Positions 36,265-44,752 of a stretch of DNA of 64,000 nucleotides are shown piece by piece. The first letter of the stretch is position 1; every line of letters starts with the position of its first letter. This stretch comes from Alicyclobacillus tolerans (GTDB lineage Bacteria; Bacillota; Bacilli; Alicyclobacillales; Alicyclobacillaceae). Under the pieces are notes generated by a model. It was given only the letters and a program-made list of their open reading frames with translations, was not told the DNA's origin and did no database searches. The stretch spans positions 1 through 64,000 of the forward strand of contig NZ_JAJFNK010000015.1 in NCBI RefSeq assembly GCF_021739485.1, in the 5' to 3' direction. Made by a program: the position numbers and the translations under genes.

Positions 36265-37260
36265 GTGAAACTAAGTATTTTAGATCAATCACCCGTTGTG
36301 CCGTCCGGATCGGCTGCAGAGGCCATTGCGCAAACCCTGCGTCTGGCCCAGGCTGCAGAGAATCTGGGTTATACCCGCTACTGGGTTTCGGAGCACCACA
36401 ACACGCCTGGATTAGCCGGGTCGACGCCAGAAGTCTTAATTTCGTACTTAGCCTCTCACACCAAGACGATGCGCGTGGGCTCGGGAGGCGTACTCCTGCC
36501 GCACTACAGTCCGTTAAAGGTTGCAGAGAACTTTCGCATGCTCGAGACCTTGTTTCCAGGACGCATCGACCTGGGCATCGGGCGCGCGCCAGGCGGAGAC
36601 TTTCTAACGACACTTGCCTTGAACGAAGGGCGAAGGACCAATTTGCGCGAGTTCCCCGAGAAAGTAAAAACACTGAAGGGGTTTTTGTACAATTCGCTGC
36701 CAGAAGAACACCCTTACGCTGCGGTGCGGGCCAACCCGGTCGGCGACAGCGCCCCGGAGGTTTGGCTGCTCGGTTCCAGCGACGCCTCTGCCTTGTATGC
36801 GGCGGAACTGGGCACAGCGTTTTCCTTTGCCCAATTCATTAACGGCGACGGCGGGCCTGACATGGTTCGCATTTACAAGCAACGCTTCCAACCCTCTGCG
36901 CATTTGGCAGCACCGAACGCGATGGCTTCTGTGTTCGTGTTGTGCGCCGGGACGGAGGAAGAAGCCGAAGACTTAGCCTCCCTCATGGACCTGAGGCTGC
37001 TGTGGCTCGAACAAGGGCGCGCAGGAGTGGTTCCGAGCCGCGAGGAGGCAGCCGGCTATCCGTTTACACCGTACGAGCGGTTCCGGGTACGGGAGAACCG
37101 CAAGCGTATGGTGGTCGGGGATCCGGACTCGGTTCGCAAGCAATTGCTCCGGCTCGCTGAGCAATACGGCGTGGACGAACTGATGGTCGTCACGATTACC
37201 GACCGTTTTGAGTCCAGACTCCGCTCTTACGAGCTGCTGGCTGAAGCCTGTCTCACTTGA
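36265..37260 (+). CDS. LLM-class flavin-dependent oxidoreductase (luciferase-like)
   Basis: A 331-residue TIM-barrel protein of the bacterial luciferase-like family, MsnO8/YwcH-type. Typical blocks are LGYTRYWVSEHHNTPG, VGSGGVLLPHYSPLKVAENF and RIDLGIGRAPGGD. It should use reduced FMN; the substrate is unknown. The start is GTG after a GGGGGGG run. It is divergent from the aminotransferase gene (about 180 bp apart) and convergent with the partition-like cassette. Confidence 0.9.
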   Translation: MKLSILDQSPVVPSGSAAEAIAQTLRLAQAAENLGYTRYWVSEHHNTPGLAGSTPEVLISYLASHTKTMRVGSGGVLLPHYSPLKVAENFRMLETLFPGRIDLGIGRAPGGDFLTTLALNEGRRTNLREFPEKVKTLKGFLYNSLPEEHPYAAVRANPVGDSAPEVWLLGSSDASALYAAELGTAFSFAQFINGDGGPDMVRIYKQRFQPSAHLAAPNAMASVFVLCAGTEEEAEDLASLMDLRLLWLEQGRAGVVPSREEAAGYPFTPYERFRVRENRKRMVVGDPDSVRKQLLRLAEQYGVDELMVVTITDRFESRLRSYELLAEACLT

Positions 37261-37353
37261 CACGGCGATAGAGGTGCACCACGACGGGTAAACGGAGAAA
37301 GTGCCGGATGCAGGTGGTCGTCCGTCCGCTGTAAAAGCGCGTATTAGACCCCA

Positions 37354-37375
37354 AGGCGGCCCCGATGGGCCGCCT
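37354..37375. terminator. Hairpin between the LLM gene and the ParR-like gene
   Basis: A 9-bp perfect GC-rich stem (AGGCGGCCC/GGGCCGCCT) with a 4-nt loop lies between the converging genes. There is only GTTG after it on the plus strand and no U-tract on the minus, so its strength is uncertain. Confidence 0.5.
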
Positions 37376-37384
37376 CGTTGTGCA

Positions 37385-38557
37385 TTAGGTGACTGGCAAC
37401 TTGGTGACCCAGGCTCGGCGCTGTTTGCGCAGCGCTTCGATGGGGTCAATGGCAGGCTGTTTCGGTGACGCAGCTCGGGGCGGCTCACTCGCGTGCGAAG
37501 GCCCTTGGACGGTATCTTGCCGCACAGGGGTCTCTGCGTGGGCGGGAGCTTCACCCCAGGCAGCCGTCCCGGTCCGAACGGGCACGTTGGGTCGAGTGGA
37601 GTCCGCGGACTGCGAAACCGACAGCGGAGAAACGGTTTGTTCAGAATCCGCCGATGGCGAGGCGGCCGGCGGGCTGCTTGCTGCAGGCGGTGCTGCAGCT
37701 TCTTGCAAGGCGGCTCCAGCCTGTGCTTCTCCCGCCTGCACCGCTGTGTTTTGCACTGTACCGGCGTTTGCCGGGCGGTCTCCGGACAGGTCGTCTCCGA
37801 AGCCAGTCCGGGCCGCACTGCCGGATGCAGATGCGCCGTCTCCATGTTCGAAATCGCCGTGCTCCAAGGCGCCTTGCTCGAAACCACCTTGCTCGAAACC
37901 ACCTTGCTCGAAACCACCTTGCTCGAAACCACCGTGATCGCCAGCGCCAGGCATCGAAGATACGGCAGTGGGTTGTTCAACCGCAGCTTGGGCGGGTTGC
38001 TCAGCCTCACGCTGGGCGGTATGAGCGGGCGCATCCAAGCCCTCGAGGGAATCCGGAACGTCCGGAGAATCCGAGGAATCGGACGCGGCGAAGCCTTCAG
38101 CGGCCGAAACGGTGGAACCGTCATCGGTTTGCGTCTGCGGAGCCTTTGCGGCAGCCACCTCTAGGGCCCCTAGTGCAACCGCAGACTGGGCCGCTGGCTC
38201 AACCGGTGTGGAGTCCGCAATCACCCCGGTTTGAGCGGTGGGTCCCATGTCAGCCTGGACGGTTTGTGCACCCAGGACGGACGGCGTGCCTATTCCCTCA
38301 GCGCCCGAAGGCTGGAGAGGAACTTCTGCACCTGCGTTGTCAGGTGAGATGTCCTCCGTCCCTGCCGAAGCGCCGCGGCTCGCAGCCAAGTGCTCCCGGA
38401 TGATAGCCAGGACCTCTTGGCTGAAGTCCCCTTCGCGTTTCAAATCCGTCAAGAAGTCGCAGACTTCCTGTGGAGTGTCGGTGGCAATGTAGACGTGAAA
38501 AGTGTCACCGTGTTTTAAAGTTGGATTTTGGTTTTTCTTTGCCCTTCTTCCCTGCAA
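37385..38557 (-). CDS. Candidate ParR-like adaptor with long disordered linker
   Basis: 390 residues. The first 60 contain one beta-strand and two helices (TFHVYIATDTPQEV, FLTDLKREGDFSQEVLAIIR) in the order of a ribbon-helix-helix DNA-binding domain. Residues 60-365 are low complexity (Ala, Glu, Pro, Ser, Gly) and include four perfect GGFEQ repeats. The last 20 residues form a basic helix-like tail (EALRKQRRAWVTKL). ParR proteins bind iterons through such an N-terminal domain and ParM through a C-terminal peptide, so the layout fits, but the linker is far longer than usual. The gene starts (TTG) 2 bp after the ParM-like stop; the upstream ATG overlapping that stop is in another frame. Confidence 0.55.
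   Translation of the reverse strand: MQGRRAKKNQNPTLKHGDTFHVYIATDTPQEVCDFLTDLKREGDFSQEVLAIIREHLAASRGASAGTEDISPDNAGAEVPLQPSGAEGIGTPSVLGAQTVQADMGPTAQTGVIADSTPVEPAAQSAVALGALEVAAAKAPQTQTDDGSTVSAAEGFAASDSSDSPDVPDSLEGLDAPAHTAQREAEQPAQAAVEQPTAVSSMPGAGDHGGFEQGGFEQGGFEQGGFEQGALEHGDFEHGDGASASGSAARTGFGDDLSGDRPANAGTVQNTAVQAGEAQAGAALQEAAAPPAASSPPAASPSADSEQTVSPLSVSQSADSTRPNVPVRTGTAAWGEAPAHAETPVRQDTVQGPSHASEPPRAASPKQPAIDPIEALRKQRRAWVTKLPVT
37843..37932. repeat. 15-bp tandem repeat inside the ParR-like gene
   Basis: Four perfect copies of CTTGCTCGAAACCAC (37873-37932) preceded by two degenerate copies. In frame they encode GGFEQ repeats in the linker. Being in frame, changes in copy number would alter linker length without breaking the protein. 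Confidence 0.9.
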
Positions 38558-38559
38558 AA

Positions 38560-39729
38560 TTACTCATCCCCTGCTGCAACCTCGGCTGCTGCTACCTCTG
38601 CGCCGGCACCCAGTGCGGCCTGGAGGGATCGGAAGGTGCCTCTAAGGTTGCGCAATTGGCTTAGTGTGGGCTCGTCAAAGCGGAGCGGTCTCCCTTGTTT
38701 TTCAACCTCTTTGATGTAAGGAGCCAGAATACTCGCTCCTCCGCCGATAAACAGAAACTCCTCCGCTTCCGGCGCTTCGGCCCAAGCGTCCAAAACCTTT
38801 TCCACCACGTCTTTGGCGAGCTCCGTGAGGTGTCCGTGTGCAATGTCGCTGATGTTGCCCTTGACCAGGCCTTGCCACTTGACTTCGTAGTCTCGATGCA
38901 CCAATCGTTCCACGACGTTGACGTCGCTCTTGAGGTACTCCTGCCCGAGACTGGCATTAAAGTCCTTGCGAATCTGCCCCACGATCTCGTTGAGGTTGAT
39001 CCGAAAACCCGTCGAGGTGAAATCGTCTAACTGCAGGCCCGGCGTAAAGAACGCGATGTCGAGGTCGATTCCGCCGAGATCGGCGACGCCAAACGACTTT
39101 TGGGCCAGCGTACTTCCAGGTTCACTTGCGATATCGATGATGCCGGCGACGTTGTCGACGTTGATGCCGTCCGGCAGCGAAATTTGCAGTTCAATCGTGA
39201 CGTTTTCGAACGTCGGTGTGGATTTGAAGGCGACGATATGTACACCCCGGGTAAGCTTTTCCTCCACAGCATGCGCTTCCGCGACTTCCGCAATCGGCAA
39301 GCCAATGCCGAGTTTCACATCCGCCCGAATCTTTTTTGTGCCTGCTGCGATTTCATGGGCGTGTTTTGCGGCCACGGCATAAGCGATGGCTGTTAGGGTC
39401 GTAATCATGGTTTCAGTGCGTTGAGACTTCATTTGTGCCGCCTTGTGGCCGACGATGGCCTGCGCGCGGTGGTGACGGGAGGCCAACACGCCGATTTGGA
39501 AGTTCCGCCCGTATCCCTCCGGAATGGAAGGCGACACGATTTCTACGTCGAGGTTATCGAGAGCGCTGCCTTGGTTCAAGATGACTTTGCGCTTCATGTC
39601 CGTGGGAAGGATCACGTTCGGAAACATGAAGGTCTGACCGATATCGTCGTAAGCGGCTTTGACAAAACTGTTTCCATTGTCCACTGCAATAACAATTTGT
39701 GTATTGAGACTCGATGGGTCTTTGGCCAT
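38560..39729 (-). CDS. ParM-family actin-like ATPase
   Basis: A 389-residue actin-fold ATPase of the ParM/StbA type. The phosphate-1 loop is DNGNSFVKAA (D17-N20), phosphate-2 is DLGGID (D217-G220) with the likely catalytic Asp, and the adenosine motif is FIGGGASIL (about 327-335). Family members form filaments that push plasmid copies apart. The ATG follows AAAGGA at 8 nt. A consensus promoter and an array of 8-bp repeats lie upstream, and a candidate DNA-binding adaptor follows 2 bp after the stop. This is the layout of a type II partition operon. It sits among ordinary chromosomal genes. Confidence 0.88.
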   Translation of the reverse strand: MAKDPSSLNTQIVIAVDNGNSFVKAAYDDIGQTFMFPNVILPTDMKRKVILNQGSALDNLDVEIVSPSIPEGYGRNFQIGVLASRHHRAQAIVGHKAAQMKSQRTETMITTLTAIAYAVAAKHAHEIAAGTKKIRADVKLGIGLPIAEVAEAHAVEEKLTRGVHIVAFKSTPTFENVTIELQISLPDGINVDNVAGIIDIASEPGSTLAQKSFGVADLGGIDLDIAFFTPGLQLDDFTSTGFRINLNEIVGQIRKDFNASLGQEYLKSDVNVVERLVHRDYEVKWQGLVKGNISDIAHGHLTELAKDVVEKVLDAWAEAPEAEEFLFIGGGASILAPYIKEVEKQGRPLRFDEPTLSQLRNLRGTFRSLQAALGAGAEVAAAEVAAGDE

Positions 39730-39826
39730 AGGAATCGTCCTTTCGGGGAGGGGTACAGCCCCTTTCGTTCAGACAAGCATCCTTGCTTAGGCAAACGCCC
39801 CAGCATGTGGACAAGTCTATGAACCT

Positions 39827-39856
39827 ATTATATGGACTGGTTTCTCCCCGCGTCAA
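39827..39856 (-). promoter_or_regulatory. Promoter of the ParM-like operon
   Basis: TTGACG (5 of 6), an 18-bp spacer, then perfect TATAAT on the minus strand, with the -10 box about 100 bp upstream of the ParM-like start. The -35 box directly touches the first 8-bp iteron, so binding there should control transcription. Confidence 0.8.
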
Positions 39857-39859
39857 CGC

Positions 39860-40002
39860 TTAACGACTTGACGACTTAAGCGGTTAAGTACTTGAGTGGT
39901 TAAGTATATAACTCCTTAAGTAAGTTACACTTAAATACATAAGTACTTATAGACTTAAGCACTTAATCACTTAACTACTTAAGCACTAAAGTCCTTAACT
40001 AC
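39860..40002. repeat. AT-rich array of 8-bp iterons, candidate centromere (parC)
   Basis: About 18 consecutive 8-bp units with consensus TTAAGYAC (for example TTAAGCAC, TTAATCAC, TTAACTAC). They stay in register from 39860 to 40002 except for one 7-bp unit at 39924. TTAA or a one-base variant recurs every 8 bases. The region is far more AT-rich than its surroundings and lies directly upstream of the ParM-like promoter, exactly where centromere iterons bound by ParR are found in type II partition loci. Confidence 0.85.
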
Positions 40003-40319
40003 AAAAGAACAATGAAAAGGGAAAGGACTTACCCGACGAATTCTGACACCTGTCGACCCGGTTCTACCCCTCCCAAGAACCTATTCAGCCTAAAAACCGG
40101 CATTGTGACAAAACCCCAGGCTTTGTGTCAAAATAAACTCAGAAAACCCGCGATGCGAGAACATCCCGGGACGCCTTTTAAAAGACCATGGGTCGTAAAA
40201 CTAAAACGATGTTTTGAATGGAACTTCAATCAGGAACAATTCGAAACACACACGCCTCGAGCCATGAGACGCCAAAACTTGTATGGATTGAGATTTCGAC
40301 CGATTTGGAAGGAGAAAAC
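40003..40319. other. Non-coding stretch between the iterons and the B12 radical SAM gene
   Basis: No gene is seen here. It contains a direct repeat TTGTGACAAAA (40104-40114) / TTGTGTCAAAA (40124-40134), two near-identical 11-mers 20 bp apart, which may be an operator for the downstream plus-strand gene. No clear -35/-10 pair was found. Confidence 0.4.
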
Positions 40320-42098
40320 ATGAAAGTCATTTTGTCGACCCTGAACGCGAAATACATCCACTCTTCCCTTGCCCTCCGCTGTCTCAAGGCTTACGCCGAA
40401 GCGGACTTTCCCAATATTCAACTCCGCGAATACACCATTAAAGACCTGCCTATGCACATCGCTGCAGAATTGTACCAGCTCGCTCCCGACGTCATCGCCT
40501 TCTCGATGTACATCTGGAACGTCGAAGAAACCATTCCCATCTTGCAGCTTTTGCGCCAGGTCCTGCCTAATGTGACCCTCGTTCTGGGTGGTCCAGAGGT
40601 GAGCTACGACACCCGGCACTGGTTAAAGCGCCTGCCAGAAGTCGATTTCATCGTTCAGGGCGAAGGAGAAGCGACGTTCCACCACTTGCTGACAGAACTG
40701 CACGGGGCAAAAAACTTCGAACAAGTCCAGGGACTGGCCTACCGCCGCGACGGGAACGTCGTCATCAATCCCGCGCGCCCCAAACTCCACCTCGACTCGA
40801 TTCCGAGCCCTTACGGCTCAGATTCCGAACTGTTGTCTTTGCGCGACCGCATCGTCTATTTCGAAACCAGCCGCGGATGCCCGTTTTCCTGTCAGTTCTG
40901 CCTGTCGTCCATCGAAAGTGGCGTCAGGTACTTCTCGCTCGAACGCACAAAACTCGAATTGAAGCGCCTCATCGACGCTGGCATTCGCACCATCAAGTTC
41001 GTCGACAGGACCTTCAACCTCAACCGGCAATACGCACTTTCGCTCTTCGAGTTCTTAATAGACAACCACAAACAAACCGTCTTTCAATTCGAAATCACCG
41101 GCGACATTCTACCCAAAGAAATTGTCGAATACCTCAATCAGCATGCCCCAAAAGGCCTGTTCAGGTTCGAACTCGGGGTTCAGTCCACCAACGACCTCAC
41201 CAATTCTCTGGTCAAACGGCGGCAAAACTTCAAAAAACTCAGCGATACCATTCTCGCCCTCAAGCGCGGCGGCAAGGTCGTCCAGCACCTCGACCTCATT
41301 GCAGGGCTGCCCGAAGAGGACTATGCGTCGTTCAAAAAAACCTTCAACGACGTCTTCGCGTTCCAGCCTGACGAACTCCAATTGGGGTTTCTCAAGATGC
41401 TCAGGGGCACCGGACTGCGCCTGGGCGCCGCCGACTACGGTTACGCCTTTATGCAGCGCGCACCGTACGAAATGTTGGGCAATCGCGTCTTGACTTTTGC
41501 CGACATGATTCGCATTAAACAGGTGGAAGACGTGCTGGAGAAGTACTGGAACGACAACAAGTTGAAAAACACAGTCCGCTACCTGACGCGGTATGCATTT
41601 TCGACCCCGTTTGACTTTTTTCAAGACTTTGGAACCTATTGGGAACAACGCGGATGGAGTCGGATGGGCCACCAATTTACCGACTTGTTTCGCCGCCTCC
41701 AGGAGTTCCTGGCTTCCCGTTCAAGCCCCGAGACCTCGGCTGCGGCCCAGTCGTACATGATGCTCGACTTCTTAACCGCCCATCGCATCCGTCCCCACGC
41801 CGTTTGGTGGGAACGCACCCTCGTGAAACAGGAGCGAAATCCGGTGGTCCACACCCTCTCCACCCACGCTGAACTGCTCGGCGATCGTTTCACAAACCTC
41901 AATTTAACCGAGGATGACATCCACAAGCACGTTTTCCTCGAACGCACGCCCTATACCCTGGACCTGGCACACTTAGGCTCCCCGCTCGCTCCCGAGCCAG
42001 GGCTGATTGCCGTGTACTATCCCCCTGGGCTGGACAAAGGACAATCTCCTGAAGTTTTTACCATGCCCTTCTCCAAACTGCTTGAGCGGCCCGCATAA
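40320..42098 (+). CDS. B12-binding domain radical SAM protein (DUF4080)
   Basis: 592 residues: an N-terminal cobalamin-binding-like domain (about 1-140; KVILSTLNAKYIHSSLALRC, LVLGGPEVSYD), a radical SAM core with CPFSCQFC (CX3CX2C) near residue 195, and a C-terminal DUF4080 domain. Related enzymes act in methylation or rearrangement reactions, but the substrate is unknown. ATG 40320 follows GGAAGGAG at 5 nt; the open frame extends 34 codons upstream without a ribosome binding site. It is a single gene, with a possible repeat operator ahead. Confidence 0.88.
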   Translation: MKVILSTLNAKYIHSSLALRCLKAYAEADFPNIQLREYTIKDLPMHIAAELYQLAPDVIAFSMYIWNVEETIPILQLLRQVLPNVTLVLGGPEVSYDTRHWLKRLPEVDFIVQGEGEATFHHLLTELHGAKNFEQVQGLAYRRDGNVVINPARPKLHLDSIPSPYGSDSELLSLRDRIVYFETSRGCPFSCQFCLSSIESGVRYFSLERTKLELKRLIDAGIRTIKFVDRTFNLNRQYALSLFEFLIDNHKQTVFQFEITGDILPKEIVEYLNQHAPKGLFRFELGVQSTNDLTNSLVKRRQNFKKLSDTILALKRGGKVVQHLDLIAGLPEEDYASFKKTFNDVFAFQPDELQLGFLKMLRGTGLRLGAADYGYAFMQRAPYEMLGNRVLTFADMIRIKQVEDVLEKYWNDNKLKNTVRYLTRYAFSTPFDFFQDFGTYWEQRGWSRMGHQFTDLFRRLQEFLASRSSPETSAAAQSYMMLDFLTAHRIRPHAVWWERTLVKQERNPVVHTLSTHAELLGDRFTNLNLTEDDIHKHVFLERTPYTLDLAHLGSPLAPEPGLIAVYYPPGLDKGQSPEVFTMPFSKLLERPA

Positions 42099-42261
42099 AC
42101 CCGGCCGCTCAAACCCACAATTTCATTCCCCGACAACGCAGAGCCCGCTCAGATTCGCAACTCCGCCTTCAGACAGCCTTGACCCAGCTCAGACTCGCAA
42201 CTCCCCTCAGACAACGCTGAGCCAACTCACCCTACAACAACTCCGTGTCCCACGCCGGCCT

Positions 42262-42975
42262 TTACAGCTTCAAACCCGTCTCCAAGGCCACCTCAACCAT
42301 CTGGTCAAAGGTTGTTTCCCGCTCCAGGGACGAGGTCGCCTCGCCAGTGAGAACGTGATCGCTCACGGTCAGCACCGACAAGGCCTTTCGCCCGAACCTC
42401 GCAGCCAAGGTATACAGCGCGGCAGTCTCCATTTCTAAAGCCAGTACCCCATGCGACGCCCACAGTTCAATCGCCCTTTTGTTGTCGTTATAGAACGTAT
42501 CGGACGTAAAAACACTCCCTACGTGGGCTTTAATCCCTGCCGCCAAAGCCATCTCGTACGCTCTCTTTAACAAGTCGAAGTTCGCTGTCGGAGCGTAGTC
42601 AATGCCTCCAAAGCGAACTCGGTTTACCGCAGAATCGGTCGACGCGCTCATCGCCAGTACAAGGTCCCGCACTCGGATAAAGTCCTGAATCGCCCCGCAG
42701 GTCCCCACCCGAATCAAGTTCTCCACGCTGTAGCTCTCCATCAGTTCCTGCGCGTAGATCGACATCGACGGAATTCCCATTCCCGTTCCCTGCACAGACA
42801 CGCGCATCCCCTTGTACGTCCCCGTATACCCCAGCATGTGTCGTACCTCGTTGTGCACGCTCGCCCCCTCTAAAAACTTCTCTGCGATATACTTCGCCCG
42901 CAACGGGTCACCAGGCAGCAAAACGGTGGGTGCAATCTCTCCAGGCCTCGCGTTGATGTGTATACTCATGTCCAT
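42262..42975 (-). CDS. deoD: Purine-nucleoside phosphorylase DeoD
   Basis: Splits purine nucleosides with phosphate to free base and ribose-1-phosphate. The 237-residue protein has the hexameric DeoD features: [44 protein letters not shown] and [14 protein letters not shown], with the catalytic Asp in [13 protein letters not shown] 42975 is 5 nt after GGAGG; Met 3 is the usual DeoD start and is also possible. The longer open frame upstream lacks similarity. It is on the same strand as the fix genes but with a 177-bp gap. Confidence 0.94.
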   Translation of the reverse strand: MDMSIHINARPGEIAPTVLLPGDPLRAKYIAEKFLEGASVHNEVRHMLGYTGTYKGMRVSVQGTGMGIPSMSIYAQELMESYSVENLIRVGTCGAIQDFIRVRDLVLAMSASTDSAVNRVRFGGIDYAPTANFDLLKRAYEMALAAGIKAHVGSVFTSDTFYNDNKRAIELWASHGVLALEMETAALYTLAARFGRKALSVLTVSDHVLTGEATSSLERETTFDQMVEVALETGLKL

Positions 42976-43152
42976 TCCCGCCTCCCTATCCTCACTTTGT
43001 CCATCTTCGTAAACTCCCACTCCCCGCCATATCCTCTGTCCACTTCGGGCAACCGTTGCGCCAGCGCGCAAAACGGCAGGAAACTCCGGGCACTTCAACC
43101 CGCAATCTCCTGCCGCCACCTGCTGTGACCCTCTACCCTCAATCCCGAAGGC

Positions 43153-43437
43153 TCATCCGTATTTGTACGTGATTCCGTACCCGCCTTTCGGATACACCCA
43201 CTCGATGTTGTAGTACGGACACGCCAGGCGGCACGTCCCGCATTCGATGCAGTTCTCGTAAGCCACCGAAGTCATCACATCTTCCGGGTGCCACAGGTAG
43301 ACGTCCGACGGGCAAAAGAAGTTGCATTCCTTCGTCGTACACGACTCGCACACGTCTTGGTTTTTGATAATCAAATGAGACTTGTTGTCCGCCTTGTAGC
43401 GGATGGTAAACAGGCGTTCTTCAATGCTCTGGCTCAT
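43153..43437 (-). CDS. fixX: Ferredoxin-like protein FixX
   Basis: A 94-residue ferredoxin partner of FixC. It has a degenerate first cysteine group (CESCTTKECNFFC) and a full second 4Fe-4S motif CIECGTCRLACP, the FixX pattern. In electron-bifurcating FixABCX it works with FixC to reduce quinone. The start overlaps the FixC stop by 4 bp (ATGA). Confidence 0.92.
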   Translation of the reverse strand: MSQSIEERLFTIRYKADNKSHLIIKNQDVCESCTTKECNFFCPSDVYLWHPEDVMTSVAYENCIECGTCRLACPYYNIEWVYPKGGYGITYKYG

Positions 43438-44741
43438 CCGTTCATCGCCCTCCAGCCTTTCAGACCTAGCCGCAACAAATCGAGGTTCTTCCCGCCAACC
43501 GCTTCACGGAGTTGGCTAAACGCCAATTTTTGTTTGTCCTTTTTCGTGACTCCGTCGACCAACAGCATCTGATACGCCGCTTCATTGAGCGCGTCCGGAA
43601 GCTTTCCAAACAGCATATCCGAATCGTCCATCCCCAACAGCCCGTGTACCCCGCGGTACTTCTTGAGGTCTTTGTAAATAAACGACTCCCGAACGGCTGC
43701 GTTGTACCCACCCAGCGTCGCCACCGAAAAATCCCCCCGCGCGTGCGCCTTCAGAGCCGTTTCCCCCGCCAGGCGCCCTGAACTCACCGCCAGGTTGGTC
43801 CCTTCCCTGTGCACCGCGTTGACCATCTGGGCAGCGTCTCCACAGATCATCCAGCCGTCTCCAGACAGCGGCGGAATCGAGTCAAACCCACCCTCAGGAA
43901 TCAAGTGCCCTGAGTACTCCTTCACTTCCCCGCCTTGGATGAGGCGCTGGATCATCGGGTGCTTTTTCAGGCCGTCCAGCACTTGGTACGGCTTCACACG
44001 CTGTTTCTTCAGGTCGCTGACCATGACCCCCACCCCGAACGACAAGGTGTCCTGGTTCGTGTACATAAAGCCCAATCCAGCCATCCCGCAGGTCTGGCCA
44101 ATCAATTCGATGGTGCACCCTTCCCCGTCTTCGAGGTTAAAGCGGTCTTGAATCGTCTGTCGGGGCAGGGCAATGACCTCCTTGACCGCCAACGAAACCT
44201 CGTCCGGCTTCCACTCCCGGTGCACCCCAAGGGCTTTGCCAAGCAGCGAGTTCACACCGTCGGCGACGATGACAATATCGGCGTACAAGTCTCCGTCTTC
44301 GCGATCCGTACGTACGCCCACCACTTTTTCGCCTTCCCGCAGCAATTCCGTAACCACCGTCTCGTAGATGGGGAGGGCACCGGCCTTTTCCGCTTGGCTC
44401 GCAAACCACTGGTCAAACTTCACCCGCAGTCCCGTCCAGCAGTTCGGCGGCTCTTTGTAGCGGTTGTTGCGGTGTCCAAAGGTCACGGCGCTGTCCTCCG
44501 CCAACACCCACAAGCGCTGCTCGACAATCGTACGTTCAAGCGGCGCTTCCTTCCAAAACTCTGGAATTAAGTCTTCAAACTGTTTGCGGTAGACCACGCC
44601 GCCAAACAGGTTTTTTGCGCCTGGAAACTCTCCGCGTTCAATCAGGGCCACTTTCAGTCCGCCCTTCGCCATCGTGTACGCCGCCGCAGACCCTGCCGGC
44701 CCGGCCCCTACGACGACCGCATCAAACCGTTCCTCTGCCAC
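43434..44741 (-). CDS. fixC: Flavoprotein-quinone oxidoreductase FixC
   Basis: A 435-residue FAD protein related to ETF:ubiquinone oxidoreductase. The N-terminus has the dinucleotide fold VVVGAGPAGSAAAYTMAKGG; further FAD motifs are DIVIVADGVNSLLGKALG and GWMICGDAAQMVNAVHREG. It accepts high-potential electrons in the bifurcating reaction and passes them to quinone. It lies between fixB (11 bp upstream) and fixX (4-bp overlap) in one operon. Confidence 0.93.
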   Translation of the reverse strand: MAEERFDAVVVGAGPAGSAAAYTMAKGGLKVALIERGEFPGAKNLFGGVVYRKQFEDLIPEFWKEAPLERTIVEQRLWVLAEDSAVTFGHRNNRYKEPPNCWTGLRVKFDQWFASQAEKAGALPIYETVVTELLREGEKVVGVRTDREDGDLYADIVIVADGVNSLLGKALGVHREWKPDEVSLAVKEVIALPRQTIQDRFNLEDGEGCTIELIGQTCGMAGLGFMYTNQDTLSFGVGVMVSDLKKQRVKPYQVLDGLKKHPMIQRLIQGGEVKEYSGHLIPEGGFDSIPPLSGDGWMICGDAAQMVNAVHREGTNLAVSSGRLAGETALKAHARGDFSVATLGGYNAAVRESFIYKDLKKYRGVHGLLGMDDSDMLFGKLPDALNEAAYQMLLVDGVTKKDKQKLAFSQLREAVGGKNLDLLRLGLKGWRAMNG

Positions 44742-44752
44742 AATCCCATCTC

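Noticed and set aside
37465..38403. A 312-codon plus-strand frame opposite the adaptor gene
   Set aside because: It is a shadow of the low-complexity linker, rich in Arg and Pro, with no start signal.
39860..40002. Replication origin with DnaA boxes
   Set aside because: The array is AT-rich with iterons, but no TTATCCACA-type boxes and no dnaA, dnaN or rep gene are nearby; the partition reading fits better.
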